Assembly (NCBI RefSeq): GCF_013170805.1
Contig: NZ_CP051293.1
Span: 5,028,001 to 5,092,000 of the forward strand
Length of the DNA: 64,000 nt
Direction of reading: 5' to 3'
Origin: Mesorhizobium sp. NZP2077
GTDB taxonomy: Bacteria > Pseudomonadota > Alphaproteobacteria > Rhizobiales > Rhizobiaceae
Part shown: positions 1 to 10,180 of the stretch, piece by piece
Numbering within the stretch: the first letter of the stretch is position 1
How the letters are laid out: each line of letters starts with the position of its first letter
Made by a program: the position numbers and the translations under genes
The notes under the pieces: generated by a model
What the model was told of the DNA's origin: nothing
Database searches by the model: none
What the model saw: only the letters and a program-made list of their open reading frames with translations

Positions 1-741
1 GCGGCCATCGATGCCGAATTGGGCGCCAAGCGGCTCCAGGAACGCCCAGACCGAGCCGAAGAACATGAAGTAGCAGAAGACGCACAACAGTGCGGTGATC
101 GAAGGAACCGTCAGCACATTGGCGAGGTTCTCGTCCTTGGGCAGGTCGGCGTAATCAGCAGGGACAACGAAGGCGACGAAGAGCGACAGGACGCAGACGA
201 CCGCGAGAATAAGGAAGCCACCCGCCGAACCGGCGTCCGGGATGACATAGAGCGCCAGCAGCAGCGCCAGCGCGCATTGCGCCAGCGTCTGCATGGTGAC
301 GAAAAAGCCGCCGATGCGTTCGGCCCGCCGCGAACGGGCAATCAATTCGGTGGCGACCGCGACCAGGCCGCCTTCGGCAAGGCCGGCCAGGGCGCGTGCC
401 GCTATCAACGCACTGGCGCCGGCGGCATAGGCCGTCCAGACATTCGCCAGCGCCAGCAGGAGCAGGAGGATCGCACTTTTCCAGCGCATGTTGTGGGCCG
501 ACAGCAGCATCGCAACGATCGCCGAGCCGATCGCAATGGCGATCATCTCGGCGGTGGCGACCAGTGCCAGTCCATCGCCGCTGACATGGCCCTCGGTGTA
601 GAGGGCGCCGAGCAGGACGGGTTGCAGACCGAGAATGAGCAGACCGACCGAGCCGATCCACAAGGCCGAGGCAAGCTGCCCGCCGGTCGGATTGCCGACC
701 AGCCAATCGCCGCTTCCGGTATATGCGTCACCAGATGCCAA
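1..741 (-). CDS. MFS transporter, partial (runs off window start)
   Basis: The reading frame is open from 741 to the window edge, giving 247 residues of a very hydrophobic protein with at least six membrane segments, for example around ALWIGSVGLLILGL and LLCVFCYFMFFGSVWAF. The alternation of helices and the loop AARALAGLAEGGL fit the major facilitator superfamily; the substrate cannot be told. There is no ATG; the best start is TTG at 741 with GGGAGG a few bases upstream. It diverges from a TetR-family gene with an imperfect palindrome between them, so it is probably the target of that repressor. The C-terminal part lies outside the window. Confidence 0.75.
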   Translation of the reverse strand, partial: MASGDAYTGSGDWLVGNPTGGQLASALWIGSVGLLILGLQPVLLGALYTEGHVSGDGLALVATAEMIAIAIGSAIVAMLLSAHNMRWKSAILLLLLALANVWTAYAAGASALIAARALAGLAEGGLVAVATELIARSRRAERIGGFFVTMQTLAQCALALLLALYVIPDAGSAGGFLILAVVCVLSLFVAFVVPADYADLPKDENLANVLTVPSITALLCVFCYFMFFGSVWAFLEPLGAQFGIDGR

Positions 742-792
742 AGCCGCCTCCCAACGTCTCTTGCCGGATCACAAAAAAGCTGACAACCTGTC

Positions 793-813
793 AGTATTTC
801 AGAAACTGATACT
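793..813. promoter_or_regulatory. Imperfect palindrome, probable TetR operator
   Basis: AGTATTTCAG-AAA-CTGATACT is an inverted repeat with a two-base bulge, between the divergent MFS gene and TetR gene. Position and symmetry suggest the TetR protein's own operator. No binding data. Confidence 0.45.
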
Positions 814-866
814 TGATCACATTTCTTGTCAACCAGAATTTGCCAATGCGTGCGAAAGACCGGTGC

Positions 867-1493
867 ATGACGGAAGCAAGGCGAACAGGGACCGAACCGA
901 GGCGCAAACCCAAGCAGGAGCGCAGCCGCGAGCGCATCGACGCCATCCTGTCGACGACCATGCGGCTGATCGGCGAGAAGGGCATCGATGCTGTCACCAT
1001 GAAGGAGGTCGGCATGCTGGCGGGCGGGCCGATCGCCACCGTCTATCACTACTTCCCCAACAAGTCGGCGATCCTGGCGATGCTCTATGAGCGGTTTTCA
1101 GAGGTCAGCCGCGCGCGATTGACTGATATCATCGCCGATGTCCGCGAAGCCAAGGACGTCATCGCCGCCGCCGACCGGTTGCTTGACGACTACCTCAGCC
1201 GCGTCGCCGGCGATCCGGCCATCCAGGATCTGCAGAACGCCATCCAGGCCGACAAGGCGCTGAAGAATCTCGACATCGCCGAAACCCGATATCAGGCCAA
1301 GATGTTCTGCGACCATGTCATCGCCTTGCTCGAGCCGGGCAAGCACGAGCAGTTCGAACGCATGGTTCTTTTGATCTTCCAGCTCGCCGGTGGCGTGGTG
1401 CGTCTGGCGCTTGCGGAAGGCGAAGCGGAAAGCCGTCGGACCATCGAGGATTACCGGTCGATCATCCACACCCAGTTGCGGCTGTTTTTGTAG
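867..1493 (+). CDS. TetR/AcrR family transcriptional regulator
   Basis: This 208-residue protein has an N-terminal helix-turn-helix at about residues 25-70, with the typical TVYHYFPNK recognition-helix motif at 58-66, and a helical C-terminal domain for ligand binding and dimerisation. Length is normal for TetR repressors. The ATG at 867 is preferred because the basic lead-in PRRKPKQERSRER then precedes the HTH directly, as in relatives; upstream starts at 813 and 846 would overlap or lie next to the putative operator. It is divergent from the MFS transporter, suggesting ligand-relieved repression of an efflux pump. The effector is unknown. Confidence 0.85.
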   Translation: MTEARRTGTEPRRKPKQERSRERIDAILSTTMRLIGEKGIDAVTMKEVGMLAGGPIATVYHYFPNKSAILAMLYERFSEVSRARLTDIIADVREAKDVIAAADRLLDDYLSRVAGDPAIQDLQNAIQADKALKNLDIAETRYQAKMFCDHVIALLEPGKHEQFERMVLLIFQLAGGVVRLALAEGEAESRRTIEDYRSIIHTQLRLFL

Positions 1494-1559
1494 CGCTGGC
1501 GATCGTCGGGAGCTGCGCCGAATGAGAGGTGTCGGGCGGCGTGAGCATCAGAGCGCCCG

Positions 1560-2411
1560 CTATGCGACCTGGCGGATAAGGCCTTCGAAGCCGTCGGCAA
1601 GGTTGGCATTGCCGGCAGCCACAAACGCAGAAAGGTTACGGGCGCCGCCGGGCGTTTTGTTGGCATCCAGCAGCACCGCCCTGCCCTCATGCATGACGAA
1701 ATCGAACTTTCCGTAGTCGAAGCCAAGCTGGCGCCTCAGCGCGCGAAGCTCCTCGGGAACCGGTACCGGCTCACGGCGGATCGTGTCGTCGCCCTTGACG
1801 AGGCTCTGCGGCGAGACATGGCGAGTGCAGCGCTCGCGCTCGCCACAGAATATCCAGAAGCGGGCGCCAAAGCCGTCCGACTCCGGCTCCGGAATGAATT
1901 TTTCGACGACGAGATCGCCGCGGGCGAAGACCGCCGGCGCAACATCCGAAAGGGATGCATAGACGCGATAGCCCTCGATAGGCTCGACACCGGGAAACGG
2001 CTTCGGCTTTCCGGCACGCAGCGATCGCCGGTTGAGCGCCTGCTCCCGCATCCCGAGATTGTTGAGATTGCTCTTGACGATGACCGACCCTAGCCAGCCG
2101 TCATCCTTGCCGATCACGGCGCCACTGACGCGTCGCTTGGAGATGTCTGCAGCCCCGATATTCAGGCAGAAGGGAAAAGCGCGTGCGTATTCGACATATT
2201 CGGGGGGCGTCACGGTCGCATCGACGTGCAGCACAGCGATGTCGGCCTCCGGCTTTGCCGACGTTCCGGGGATTATGCGGACGGAATGGCCGCGTCGCTT
2301 CAGTTCCTCCAGCAGATCGAAAAGCATGTAGGGACTGTCGCGGCGAAACAGCGGGCCGCGCCGGCGTTCGAACCTGTCGAACTCATGCGTAATAACCGCG
2401 ATGCGTGTCAT
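1560..2411 (-). CDS. ATP-grasp family protein
   Basis: This 283-residue protein resembles the RimK/ATP-grasp group that couples ATP to ligation of a carboxylate with an amine or thiol. Support comes from the C-terminal metal and ATP site GKFDFVMHEGR...LLDANKTPGG (residues 234-256, with D237, D249 and N251) and a central VIVKSN segment near residue 112. The ATG at 2411 is chosen because the protein then begins with a beta strand (MTRIAVITHEF), as pre-ATP-grasp domains do. It is divergent from a methyltransferase 72 bases away, and the two may act on one small molecule or peptide. Substrate unknown. Confidence 0.7.
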   Translation of the reverse strand: MTRIAVITHEFDRFERRRGPLFRRDSPYMLFDLLEELKRRGHSVRIIPGTSAKPEADIAVLHVDATVTPPEYVEYARAFPFCLNIGAADISKRRVSGAVIGKDDGWLGSVIVKSNLNNLGMREQALNRRSLRAGKPKPFPGVEPIEGYRVYASLSDVAPAVFARGDLVVEKFIPEPESDGFGARFWIFCGERERCTRHVSPQSLVKGDDTIRREPVPVPEELRALRRQLGFDYGKFDFVMHEGRAVLLDANKTPGGARNLSAFVAAGNANLADGFEGLIRQVA

Positions 2412-2483
2412 GCGCCCCCCGAGCTTGGTTTCATTAGCGTCCTCGATTATGCCTGCAAATACAATGCCGGCTTGGGGGTGTGG

Positions 2484-3281
2484 ATGACCGACCATTGGAA
2501 TGCCATTCGAGAGCACTGGCAATTGCTCGGGCCACCGTTGCGGCCGCCGGCGGAAGCGGTTGAAGCCTATGAGCGTGAGCTCGACCTTTCGAAGGCGCAC
2601 GTCATTCTGCTCGGCGTGACGCCGGAACTCGCCGGGCTCGGGACGACGATGACGGCCGTCGACGAATCCGCCGACATGATCGCCGGTATCTGGCCAGGCG
2701 ACACCGCGTTGCGAAAGGCAATCAACGGCGACTGGCTCGACTTGCCGATGTCGGACGCAAGCGTCGACGCGGTGATCGGCGACGGCTGCCTGTCGGCGCT
2801 CGGCCTTTCAACCGCGCGCCGGGCGCTGTTTGCGTCAATCGCCGGCGTACTGCGCACCGACGGCCGAGCTGGACTGCGTCTCTTTGCCGGTCCCGAAACA
2901 CCGGACGATCCGGCGGCGGTGCGAGCGCTTGCACTGTCGGGCAGTGTCTCGACCTTCCACGAACTCAAATGGCGCGTCGCCATGACCGCGACGGGCGATG
3001 AGCCCGACCATGCCATTCCGGTCAGGACGATCGCGGAAAGATTCGATACACTGTTTCCCGACCGCGAAGTGCTTTCGGCTCGCACGGGCTGGGACCTGCT
3101 CACCATTGGCACCATCGATGTCTATCGGAACTCGCCGGCCATCTACAGCTTCGCGCCGGCGACTGCACTGGTGAGCGAGGCGCAAGCCTTCTTTGGTGAT
3201 GTCCGCATCGCTTTGACCGGTAGCTATGGGCTCGCCGAGCGGTGCCCGCTGTTGGTGCTTGGGTCGCCGAGGCACCGGTAA
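2484..3281 (+). CDS. Class I SAM-dependent methyltransferase
   Basis: This 265-residue protein has a Rossmann-type methyltransferase core: motif I VILLGVTPEL (about 40-49), the acidic end of strand 2 at TAVDES (D60), and NGDWLDLPMSDASVDAVIGD, the usual motif that marks bound S-adenosylmethionine. The C-terminal third is less typical. The ATG at 2484 fits the start of the domain (MTDHWNAIREHW); a purine-rich GGGGGTGTGG precedes it. It is divergent from the ATP-grasp gene. The methyl acceptor cannot be read from sequence. Confidence 0.75.
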   Translation: MTDHWNAIREHWQLLGPPLRPPAEAVEAYERELDLSKAHVILLGVTPELAGLGTTMTAVDESADMIAGIWPGDTALRKAINGDWLDLPMSDASVDAVIGDGCLSALGLSTARRALFASIAGVLRTDGRAGLRLFAGPETPDDPAAVRALALSGSVSTFHELKWRVAMTATGDEPDHAIPVRTIAERFDTLFPDREVLSARTGWDLLTIGTIDVYRNSPAIYSFAPATALVSEAQAFFGDVRIALTGSYGLAERCPLLVLGSPRHR

Positions 3282-3405
3282 GCTTTTTGGGACGGCTGTT
3301 GTCGAATGATAATCGGTGGGTAACGCCGGCACATCGAAGTCTCGGCCGACATGAATATCCGGCCTGTTTCGCCGCAACGGACCCGGTCCGCCACGCTCAA
3401 CAAAC

Positions 3406-3433
3406 TTTACATCGGCCAGCCGCAAACTAGACT
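3406..3433 (+). promoter_or_regulatory. Possible sigma-70-like promoter
   Basis: TTTACA and TAGACT are separated by 16 bases, placing a transcription start near 3440, just upstream of the pepsin-like gene. Consensus match only. Confidence 0.3.
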
Positions 3434-3466
3434 TTCTCCGGCAGTTCAGTCCTGCGGGGGGATATT

Positions 3467-4540
3467 TTGGAGATTCGCTTTCGATGCTTTGCACGTCTGA
3501 TGGCAATCGCCTTGGCGCTTGGGGCCACATTGTCACCAGCCCAATCCGGAGACGAACGCGCATCGACCGTACCCCTGATCAAATTGGAGTACCCGGGAAG
3601 GCCAAGGAATGTTCGCATGCTTTACGTGAAGGTCCTTTCGCTCGGCAATCACACGGTAAACCAGCCGATCCTGTTTGATGCCGGATCGAGCGGAATGACG
3701 ATCGAATGCCAATCGGTGCTCCCAGCAGAGATCTGCTCGGACACGGGAATCAAGATCACGCACGATCTGGAGATAGACGGGATAAGGGTCAGCACCCAAC
3801 AGGCTGTTATGAACTACGCAACCTACGATGAGTATGGCAACATCGCCTACGCTCGCGTGACTTTCGGTTCGCCGAAATCCCCAGTCTCCACCGACACCAC
3901 GATCCCATTCCTCATCCGCTACAAGCAAGTCAGGCGCAGCACCGGAGAAATCGTTGGTGGCCCGCTCTGGCCCAAGGGCATTTTCGGCATCTCGCCAGTT
4001 GGCGGAGGCGGGCCAGATCGGATGATCAAATCGCCGCTCGCGCTTGTAAGCGTCGGCCCGGGCCTGGACAGGGGCTATTACCTCTCGCCGATAGGAGCAA
4101 AGTGGAAAATCTGCACGAATGAGGCCGGCAATTGTCCGCAAGTGGAGGCGCTCCACATCGGCGTGCCGCAGGACGTAAAAAAGGACTTCAGGGTGCAAAG
4201 ATGGAAAGAGGCCAGCCGGCGATACAATTTTCCCACTATCGACGCCTGTATCTCATGGGGATTTGAACCGACATGTCGGCCGACGCTTTACGATACGGGC
4301 AACTCAACAATTATGGTCCCTGCCGACGCCTCGGCGCCGTACTCATCGCTGAACCCCGGCACAAAGGTCCTGGTAAAAGCAGACGGCCAGGAGGATTGGA
4401 ATTTCAAGACAACCTACAATCCCGAAGTGGAGGTCATTCCCGGGCTTGAACACAACATCGTCGGCATCCGGTATTTCGAGAAGAACAGCCTGCTGCTTGA
4501 TTTTGAAACCCGGGAAATCGGCTTAAGTCTCGGACACTGA
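3467..4540 (+). CDS. Secreted pepsin-like aspartic peptidase homologue
   Basis: This 357-residue protein shows the two-lobe plan of family A1 aspartic peptidases. Lobe 1 carries ILFDAGSSGMTIE with D71, and lobe 2 carries PTLYDTGNSTIMVP with D276; these match the paired DTGSS motifs of pepsin. GIFGISP (171-177) corresponds to the pepsin GILGL segment, and the C terminus IVGIRYFEKN...LDFETREIGL matches the closing ILGD...FD...GLA strand. A signal peptide (basic start, hydrophobic LMAIALALGATL, cleavage near PAQS) implies export. Six cysteines in the mature part (C81, C90, C216, C223, C261, C270) could form three disulfides. The start is TTG at 3467 after GCGGGGGGA; starting at ATG 3500 would remove the basic n-region. 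Ala replaces Thr after the first catalytic Asp, which may lower activity. Confidence 0.7.
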   Translation: MEIRFRCFARLMAIALALGATLSPAQSGDERASTVPLIKLEYPGRPRNVRMLYVKVLSLGNHTVNQPILFDAGSSGMTIECQSVLPAEICSDTGIKITHDLEIDGIRVSTQQAVMNYATYDEYGNIAYARVTFGSPKSPVSTDTTIPFLIRYKQVRRSTGEIVGGPLWPKGIFGISPVGGGGPDRMIKSPLALVSVGPGLDRGYYLSPIGAKWKICTNEAGNCPQVEALHIGVPQDVKKDFRVQRWKEASRRYNFPTIDACISWGFEPTCRPTLYDTGNSTIMVPADASAPYSSLNPGTKVLVKADGQEDWNFKTTYNPEVEVIPGLEHNIVGIRYFEKNSLLLDFETREIGLSLGH

Positions 4541-4651
4541 TTGCCGATCGGCAGGACGGCATTCGGGCAGAGTTCGGGCGGCAGCCCTTATTTTGCGCAA
4601 TCGCCCGGCAGCACGAGAAAAATTTCCTGCGATTGCCCCTTCCCGCGCGCC

Positions 4652-4680
4652 TTGACTCTCTGAGGTCGGCAGCCTATTTC
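4652..4680 (+). promoter_or_regulatory. groESL promoter
   Basis: TTGACT (4652-4657) and TATTTC (4675-4680) are spaced by 17 bases and lie just before the CIRCE element, so the start point should fall near 4687. It fits a housekeeping sigma promoter repressed by HrcA. Confidence 0.6.
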
Positions 4681-4689
4681 AGCGCTACG

Positions 4690-4716
4690 TTAGCACTCGC
4701 CCTTGGTGAGTGCTAA
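4690..4716. promoter_or_regulatory. CIRCE operator (HrcA binding site)
   Basis: TTAGCACTC, nine bases, GAGTGCTAA: a perfect match to the CIRCE inverted repeat bound by the heat-shock repressor HrcA. It sits at the expected transcription start of groESL. Confidence 0.95.
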
Positions 4717-4779
4717 CCACATGTCCGGCTTCGCCGGACGGAGGAACTGTTTCTCACCGTTCTCATCGAGGAAGAAAAA

Positions 4780-5076
4780 ATGGCAAAGTCGAAGTTCCGC
4801 CCGCTTCATGACCGCGTGGTCGTTCGCCGGGTCGAATCCGAATCCAAGACCGCCGGCGGGATCATCATCCCGGATACGGCAAAGGAAAAGCCGCAGGAAG
4901 GCGAAATCATCGCCGTCGGCTCCGGCGCTCGCGACGAAGCTGGCAAGCTGGTCCCGCTGGACGTCAAGGCTGGCGACCGCATCCTGTTCGGCAAGTGGTC
5001 GGGCACCGAAGTCAAGCTCAATGGCGAAGACCTTCTGATCATGAAGGAATCCGACATCATGGGCATCATCGGCTGA
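4780..5076 (+). CDS. groES: Co-chaperonin GroES
   Basis: This 98-residue protein is a clear Gro[16 protein letters not shown] at the start, the mobile-loop region with [22 protein letters not shown]-type strand [13 protein letters not shown] and the ending [15 protein letters not shown]. It forms the heptameric lid of the GroEL cage in the cytoplasm and lets ATP-driven folding proceed. GAGGAAG precedes the ATG. It is the first gene of the groESL operon, 61 bases upstream of groEL, behind a CIRCE operator, so it should be induced when HrcA loses activity during heat stress. Confidence 0.98.
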   Translation: MAKSKFRPLHDRVVVRRVESESKTAGGIIIPDTAKEKPQEGEIIAVGSGARDEAGKLVPLDVKAGDRILFGKWSGTEVKLNGEDLLIMKESDIMGIIG

Positions 5077-5134
5077 TTATCGGCCTCACCGTCAACTGAA
5101 TTCGGGCTTACCCCAAGCCCCTGCCAGGAGCTAA

Positions 5135-6793
<1,659 letters not shown>

Positions 6794-6823
6794 TCCAGCC
6801 CTATCAGCCTTCAGATACGGAAA

Positions 6824-6847
6824 GGGCGCCGAAAGGCGCCCTTTTTT
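6824..6847 (+). terminator. Intrinsic terminator of groESL
   Basis: A 7-bp stem GGGCGCC/GGCGCCC with GAAA tetraloop is followed by six T residues, 30 bases after the groEL stop codon. Confidence 0.9.
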
Positions 6848-7065
6848 GTTGTGCCTTTGCTGATATCTCACGAGCGCGGAGTGATCTCACCTTTTTGGAA
6901 CTGCCTCCTTCTTGTGCAGTTTTCTAAGCAAAATCAGCGACTCCGACTACGCCTTGGCGGCGCCGCGCAAATTTGTCGGACAATATTTTTTAACATATTT
7001 GCGATTACTAAAGGGCGAGAGCACGGAGAGGTTGCTCCAGCGTGTAGCGTGTCGGGTAACCATCG

Positions 7066-9141
7066 ATGCAGTTTTTCCGGCGATTTTTGCGGAACCGCGA
7101 CGGCAACGTGCTGATCATCTCGGCACTGGTGATGCCGGTGCTGATCGGCATGGCCGCCCTGGTGACCGAATATGGCGCCGCTCTGGTCGAGCGGGCCGAC
7201 AATCAGCGCGTGGCCGACCTGTCGGCCTATGCAGGGGCGCTTGCCTACAATGTGAACAAGTCCACCGACCAGATGACTGCGACCGCCGTCAGCGTCGCGG
7301 TGCTCAACGGCGTCACCGCCGCCAATGTACAGGTCAGCCTGGTTGCTTCCCCGAAAACGACCAGCGTCAACGCCGTCTCGGTGTCGATCAACACCTACAG
7401 GACCCTGTTCCTGGCACGCGTCCTCAATGATCGCCAGCAACTGCAGATCTACGCAAATTCCGTGGCAGAGGTTGGCGCACAGCCGCAGACGCCCGGATGC
7501 ATGCTTGCGCTCGACGGCATACAGACCGGCCTGACGCTGAGCGGCGGCACCTCGATCTCGGCACCGAAATGCACCGTCTCTTCCAACAACACGGTGACCG
7601 TCCCGTGCGGCACCAGCATTTCGGCGCTCGGCGTCAACTACAATTCCGCCGCCGCCCCGAGCCAGCCTTGCAACGGCATCACCGGCCCAGGTGGGGCGAC
7701 CGCGGTGATCACCAAGAAATCAACCCCCGACCCGCTGGCCAGCAATGCCGCGGTCACGGCCGCGGTGGCCCGCATTGCAACGGTTGCCGCGCTTTCGACA
7801 ACGGCCGCGCCAACAGCGCCGACCACTCCCAACGGCAAAGACATCGACTTCGGCTGGAACCAAGGCCCCACTCAGGGCCAGGCGAACGCAGTCGGCTGCA
7901 CCGCCAGTTGGGCATCGTCGTCATCGACCTGGACGCTGGACTGCGGCGGCAAAACCACGGTCAACCTGGGCATCGTCACCATCGGCGGCGGCATCAACCT
8001 CAACTTCGCCACAAGCGGCGCGGCAACGACCGTCTACAATATCGCCGGCGATCTCACGACCAGTGCCACCACCAATTTCGGGCCAGGCACCTACAACTTC
8101 GCCAAGACCCTCACCACGGCGGGAACCACCACGTTCGGGGCCGGCACCTACAATTTCGGCAAGCAGGTCACCACCGCCGGAACAACAAGCTTTGGCGCCG
8201 GCACGTTCAACTTCGCCAAGGGGCTGACCACGGGTTACGGCACCACGACCTTCGGCGCCGGCACCTTCAAGATCGGCCGCAGCGATAACGCCTGCAACGG
8301 CGGGGGGCAGGTCAGCATCTGCAACGCGTCTACCTTGATCTTCGGCGGACCGAGCATTTTCGAGCTCCCCGGCGGCTATACCAACACCGGCGGTTCGACG
8401 CTCACCTTTGGCTCGGGCACGACCAATTCCTACAAGATCGGCCCGGGCAGCAATGGCGATGCCATCACGCTGGGCGGGGGTTCGACGACGATCATGGCCG
8501 ACGCGACCGGCGCCAACAGCGTTTTCCAAGTCGTCGGCAATGTGAATGGCGGCGGCGGCGGGAGTTGCTTTGTGGTGCCGGCCGCGGCCCAGCACGACAT
8601 CTCCGGCAACTTCGCCGGCTCGGGCGCCATCCTGCTCGGCGCCGGCGTCTACACCGTGGATGGCTATTTCGCGCTAGGCGGCAATGGCGGCGGCAGCGCT
8701 AACTGCAACGGCAGCACGATCAGCGTCAGCGGCGCCAATGTAACGCTTGTCCTGTCAGGCAAGACCAAATCCAGTTCGGGCAGTTGCAACGGCTATGTCT
8801 TCTGCGTCGCCGCCGGCTACAGCAACATCGTGCTCACCGCACCTCAATCGGGAGCGACGGCGAAGCTTGCAGTGATCGGTCCGACAGCAACCACAAACAC
8901 TGGCGGCGCGACCTTCGCCGAGGGCGGCTCCAACGCGCAGATATCAGGCGCATTCTACTTTCCCTACGGCCCGATCGTCATGAATGGCGGCTCGAGCGTG
9001 CTGGGATCGAAGACCGACACGACCAAGTGCTTGCAGATGATCGGCTCACGCATCACGCTATCGGGCGGCACCGCGGCCGCGTCGGAATGCATCGCCGCCT
9101 CGAGCACCAGTGCCAGCAGCAAGGTGAGTCTCGTGCAATGA
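7066..9141 (+). CDS. TadG-like surface protein with tandem 19-residue repeats
   Basis: This 691-residue protein begins RRFLRNRDGNVLIISALVMPVLIGMAALVTEYG, the prepilin-like membrane anchor of TadG/TadE proteins, so it should sit in the inner membrane with a large exported part. The rest is rich in Gly, Thr, Ser and Ala with scattered cysteines. Residues 331-404 (8056-8277) hold four repeats built on TTxxTTxFGAGTxNFxK, of a regularity that suggests a beta-solenoid. The repeats differ mostly at silent positions, so the protein pattern is under selection. The stop overlaps the next start (ATGA). No Tad ATPase or secretin lies nearby; secretion must use machinery encoded elsewhere. Role in adhesion or the envelope is inferred. 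Confidence 0.7.
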   Translation: MQFFRRFLRNRDGNVLIISALVMPVLIGMAALVTEYGAALVERADNQRVADLSAYAGALAYNVNKSTDQMTATAVSVAVLNGVTAANVQVSLVASPKTTSVNAVSVSINTYRTLFLARVLNDRQQLQIYANSVAEVGAQPQTPGCMLALDGIQTGLTLSGGTSISAPKCTVSSNNTVTVPCGTSISALGVNYNSAAAPSQPCNGITGPGGATAVITKKSTPDPLASNAAVTAAVARIATVAALSTTAAPTAPTTPNGKDIDFGWNQGPTQGQANAVGCTASWASSSSTWTLDCGGKTTVNLGIVTIGGGINLNFATSGAATTVYNIAGDLTTSATTNFGPGTYNFAKTLTTAGTTTFGAGTYNFGKQVTTAGTTSFGAGTFNFAKGLTTGYGTTTFGAGTFKIGRSDNACNGGGQVSICNASTLIFGGPSIFELPGGYTNTGGSTLTFGSGTTNSYKIGPGSNGDAITLGGGSTTIMADATGANSVFQVVGNVNGGGGGSCFVVPAAAQHDISGNFAGSGAILLGAGVYTVDGYFALGGNGGGSANCNGSTISVSGANVTLVLSGKTKSSSGSCNGYVFCVAAGYSNIVLTAPQSGATAKLAVIGPTATTNTGGATFAEGGSNAQISGAFYFPYGPIVMNGGSSVLGSKTDTTKCLQMIGSRITLSGGTAAASECIAASSTSASSKVSLVQ
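8056..8277 (+). repeat. Four in-frame 57-bp repeats inside the TadG-like gene
   Basis: Units begin at 8056, 8113, 8170 and 8227 (the last slightly shorter) and encode the TTxxTTxFGAGTxNF pattern. Divergence is mainly at third codon positions. Confidence 0.8.
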
Positions 9142-9743
9142 GAAAGCTGCCACGCGCCGACAGCAGCCAGCTTGCCAACGGACGTTCCTCGTTCACGGAC
9201 TTTCTGCGGCGCCAGAAAGCAGGCGTGTCGGCGGTCGAGTTCGCTTTGGTCAGCCCTGTACTGCTGATTATCCTGGCGGGAACCGTCGACATAGGCGGTT
9301 CGCTGAAGGCGAAATTCGAATTGAGCTCGGCGGTCTCGGCCGGTTCGAACTACGCGCTGCTCAATGGCGACAAGGTCAATTCCTCCGGCGGCAGCGCGCT
9401 GGCCGGCAACATTGCAACAGTGGTGACGAGCGGCCTGAGCGGCAATGGCGGCGGCATTCAGGTCGTCATCAACAATGGTGCGACGCTTGCCTATAACGCT
9501 ACCACATCCACGGCGACCCAAAGCGGCACGGCCGCCAATGCCGACCTCTGCTACTGCCCAGGCAGTTCCGGGGCCGTGGCCTGGAGCACCCCGGTGGCAT
9601 GCGGCAGCATCTGCAGTGCCGGCGGCATCGCCGGAAAATTCGTGACGATCACGGCCAGCAAGCCCTATACGCCGCTTTTCGGCGGTTTCGGCATCGTCAG
9701 CAACGGCAACATCACCATCCAGGCAGTGGTGAAACCGCAATGA
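9138..9743 (+). CDS. TadE-like pseudopilin family protein
   Basis: This 201-residue protein has the TadE signature near its start: KAGVSAVEFALVSPVLLIIL (about 28-46), a short basic lead, a conserved Glu and one membrane helix, followed by an exported Gly/Ser/Asn-rich domain with five cysteines (LCYCPG, ACGSICSAGG). The ATG at 9138 overlaps the previous stop and the gene's own stop overlaps the next ATG, so all three genes are translationally coupled. TadE proteins are minor pseudopilins of tight-adherence systems. Here it belongs to a small trio without the core machinery. Confidence 0.8.
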   Translation: MRKLPRADSSQLANGRSSFTDFLRRQKAGVSAVEFALVSPVLLIILAGTVDIGGSLKAKFELSSAVSAGSNYALLNGDKVNSSGGSALAGNIATVVTSGLSGNGGGIQVVINNGATLAYNATTSTATQSGTAANADLCYCPGSSGAVAWSTPVACGSICSAGGIAGKFVTITASKPYTPLFGGFGIVSNGNITIQAVVKPQ

Positions 9744-10180
9744 GCCCTCGCCGATCCTTCCTGCGCGACAGATCCGGTGCGCAAGCCGTCGAGTTCGCGC
9801 TGCTGTCGGTGCCGCTGCTGATGGTGCTGATGGGCACGTTCGAGTTCGGCCGCATGTACTGGGCCCAGCATGTGCTGAATGAAATCGCCGCGGCCGGCGC
9901 GCGTTGCGTCGGCGTGCTGCAGAGCGGATGCACCCAGAACGGCGTCTACGACGCCACCAGCGCGATCAGCTATATCAGCACCAGGGCGGCAACCGACGGC
10001 ATCGTGCTCAGCAACGCCAACATCACCATCAGCAACAACACCACCTGCTCGGGCCTGTCCGGTTTTTCGAGCGTTCAGGTCTCCTACACATTCCAGACCG
10101 TGCTGCCGGCCTTCCTCACGTCGCTGGCGAATGGCCCGAACCTCAGCGCCCAGGCGTGCTTCCCGAACCAAGGTGCCTAG
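9740..10180 (+). CDS. TadE-like pseudopilin family protein
   Basis: This 146-residue protein has a basic start and the TadE helix RSGAQAVEFALLSVPLLMVLMGTFEFGRMYWAQH (residues 11-44, including the conserved E18 and FEFGR). The exported part carries four cysteines. It starts within the previous stop codon (ATGA) and is the last gene of the trio. Its stop overlaps the convergent LysE gene by four bases, leaving no room for a conventional terminator. It probably works with the two preceding proteins in a surface structure. Confidence 0.85.
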   Translation: MSPRRSFLRDRSGAQAVEFALLSVPLLMVLMGTFEFGRMYWAQHVLNEIAAAGARCVGVLQSGCTQNGVYDATSAISYISTRAATDGIVLSNANITISNNTTCSGLSGFSSVQVSYTFQTVLPAFLTSLANGPNLSAQACFPNQGA

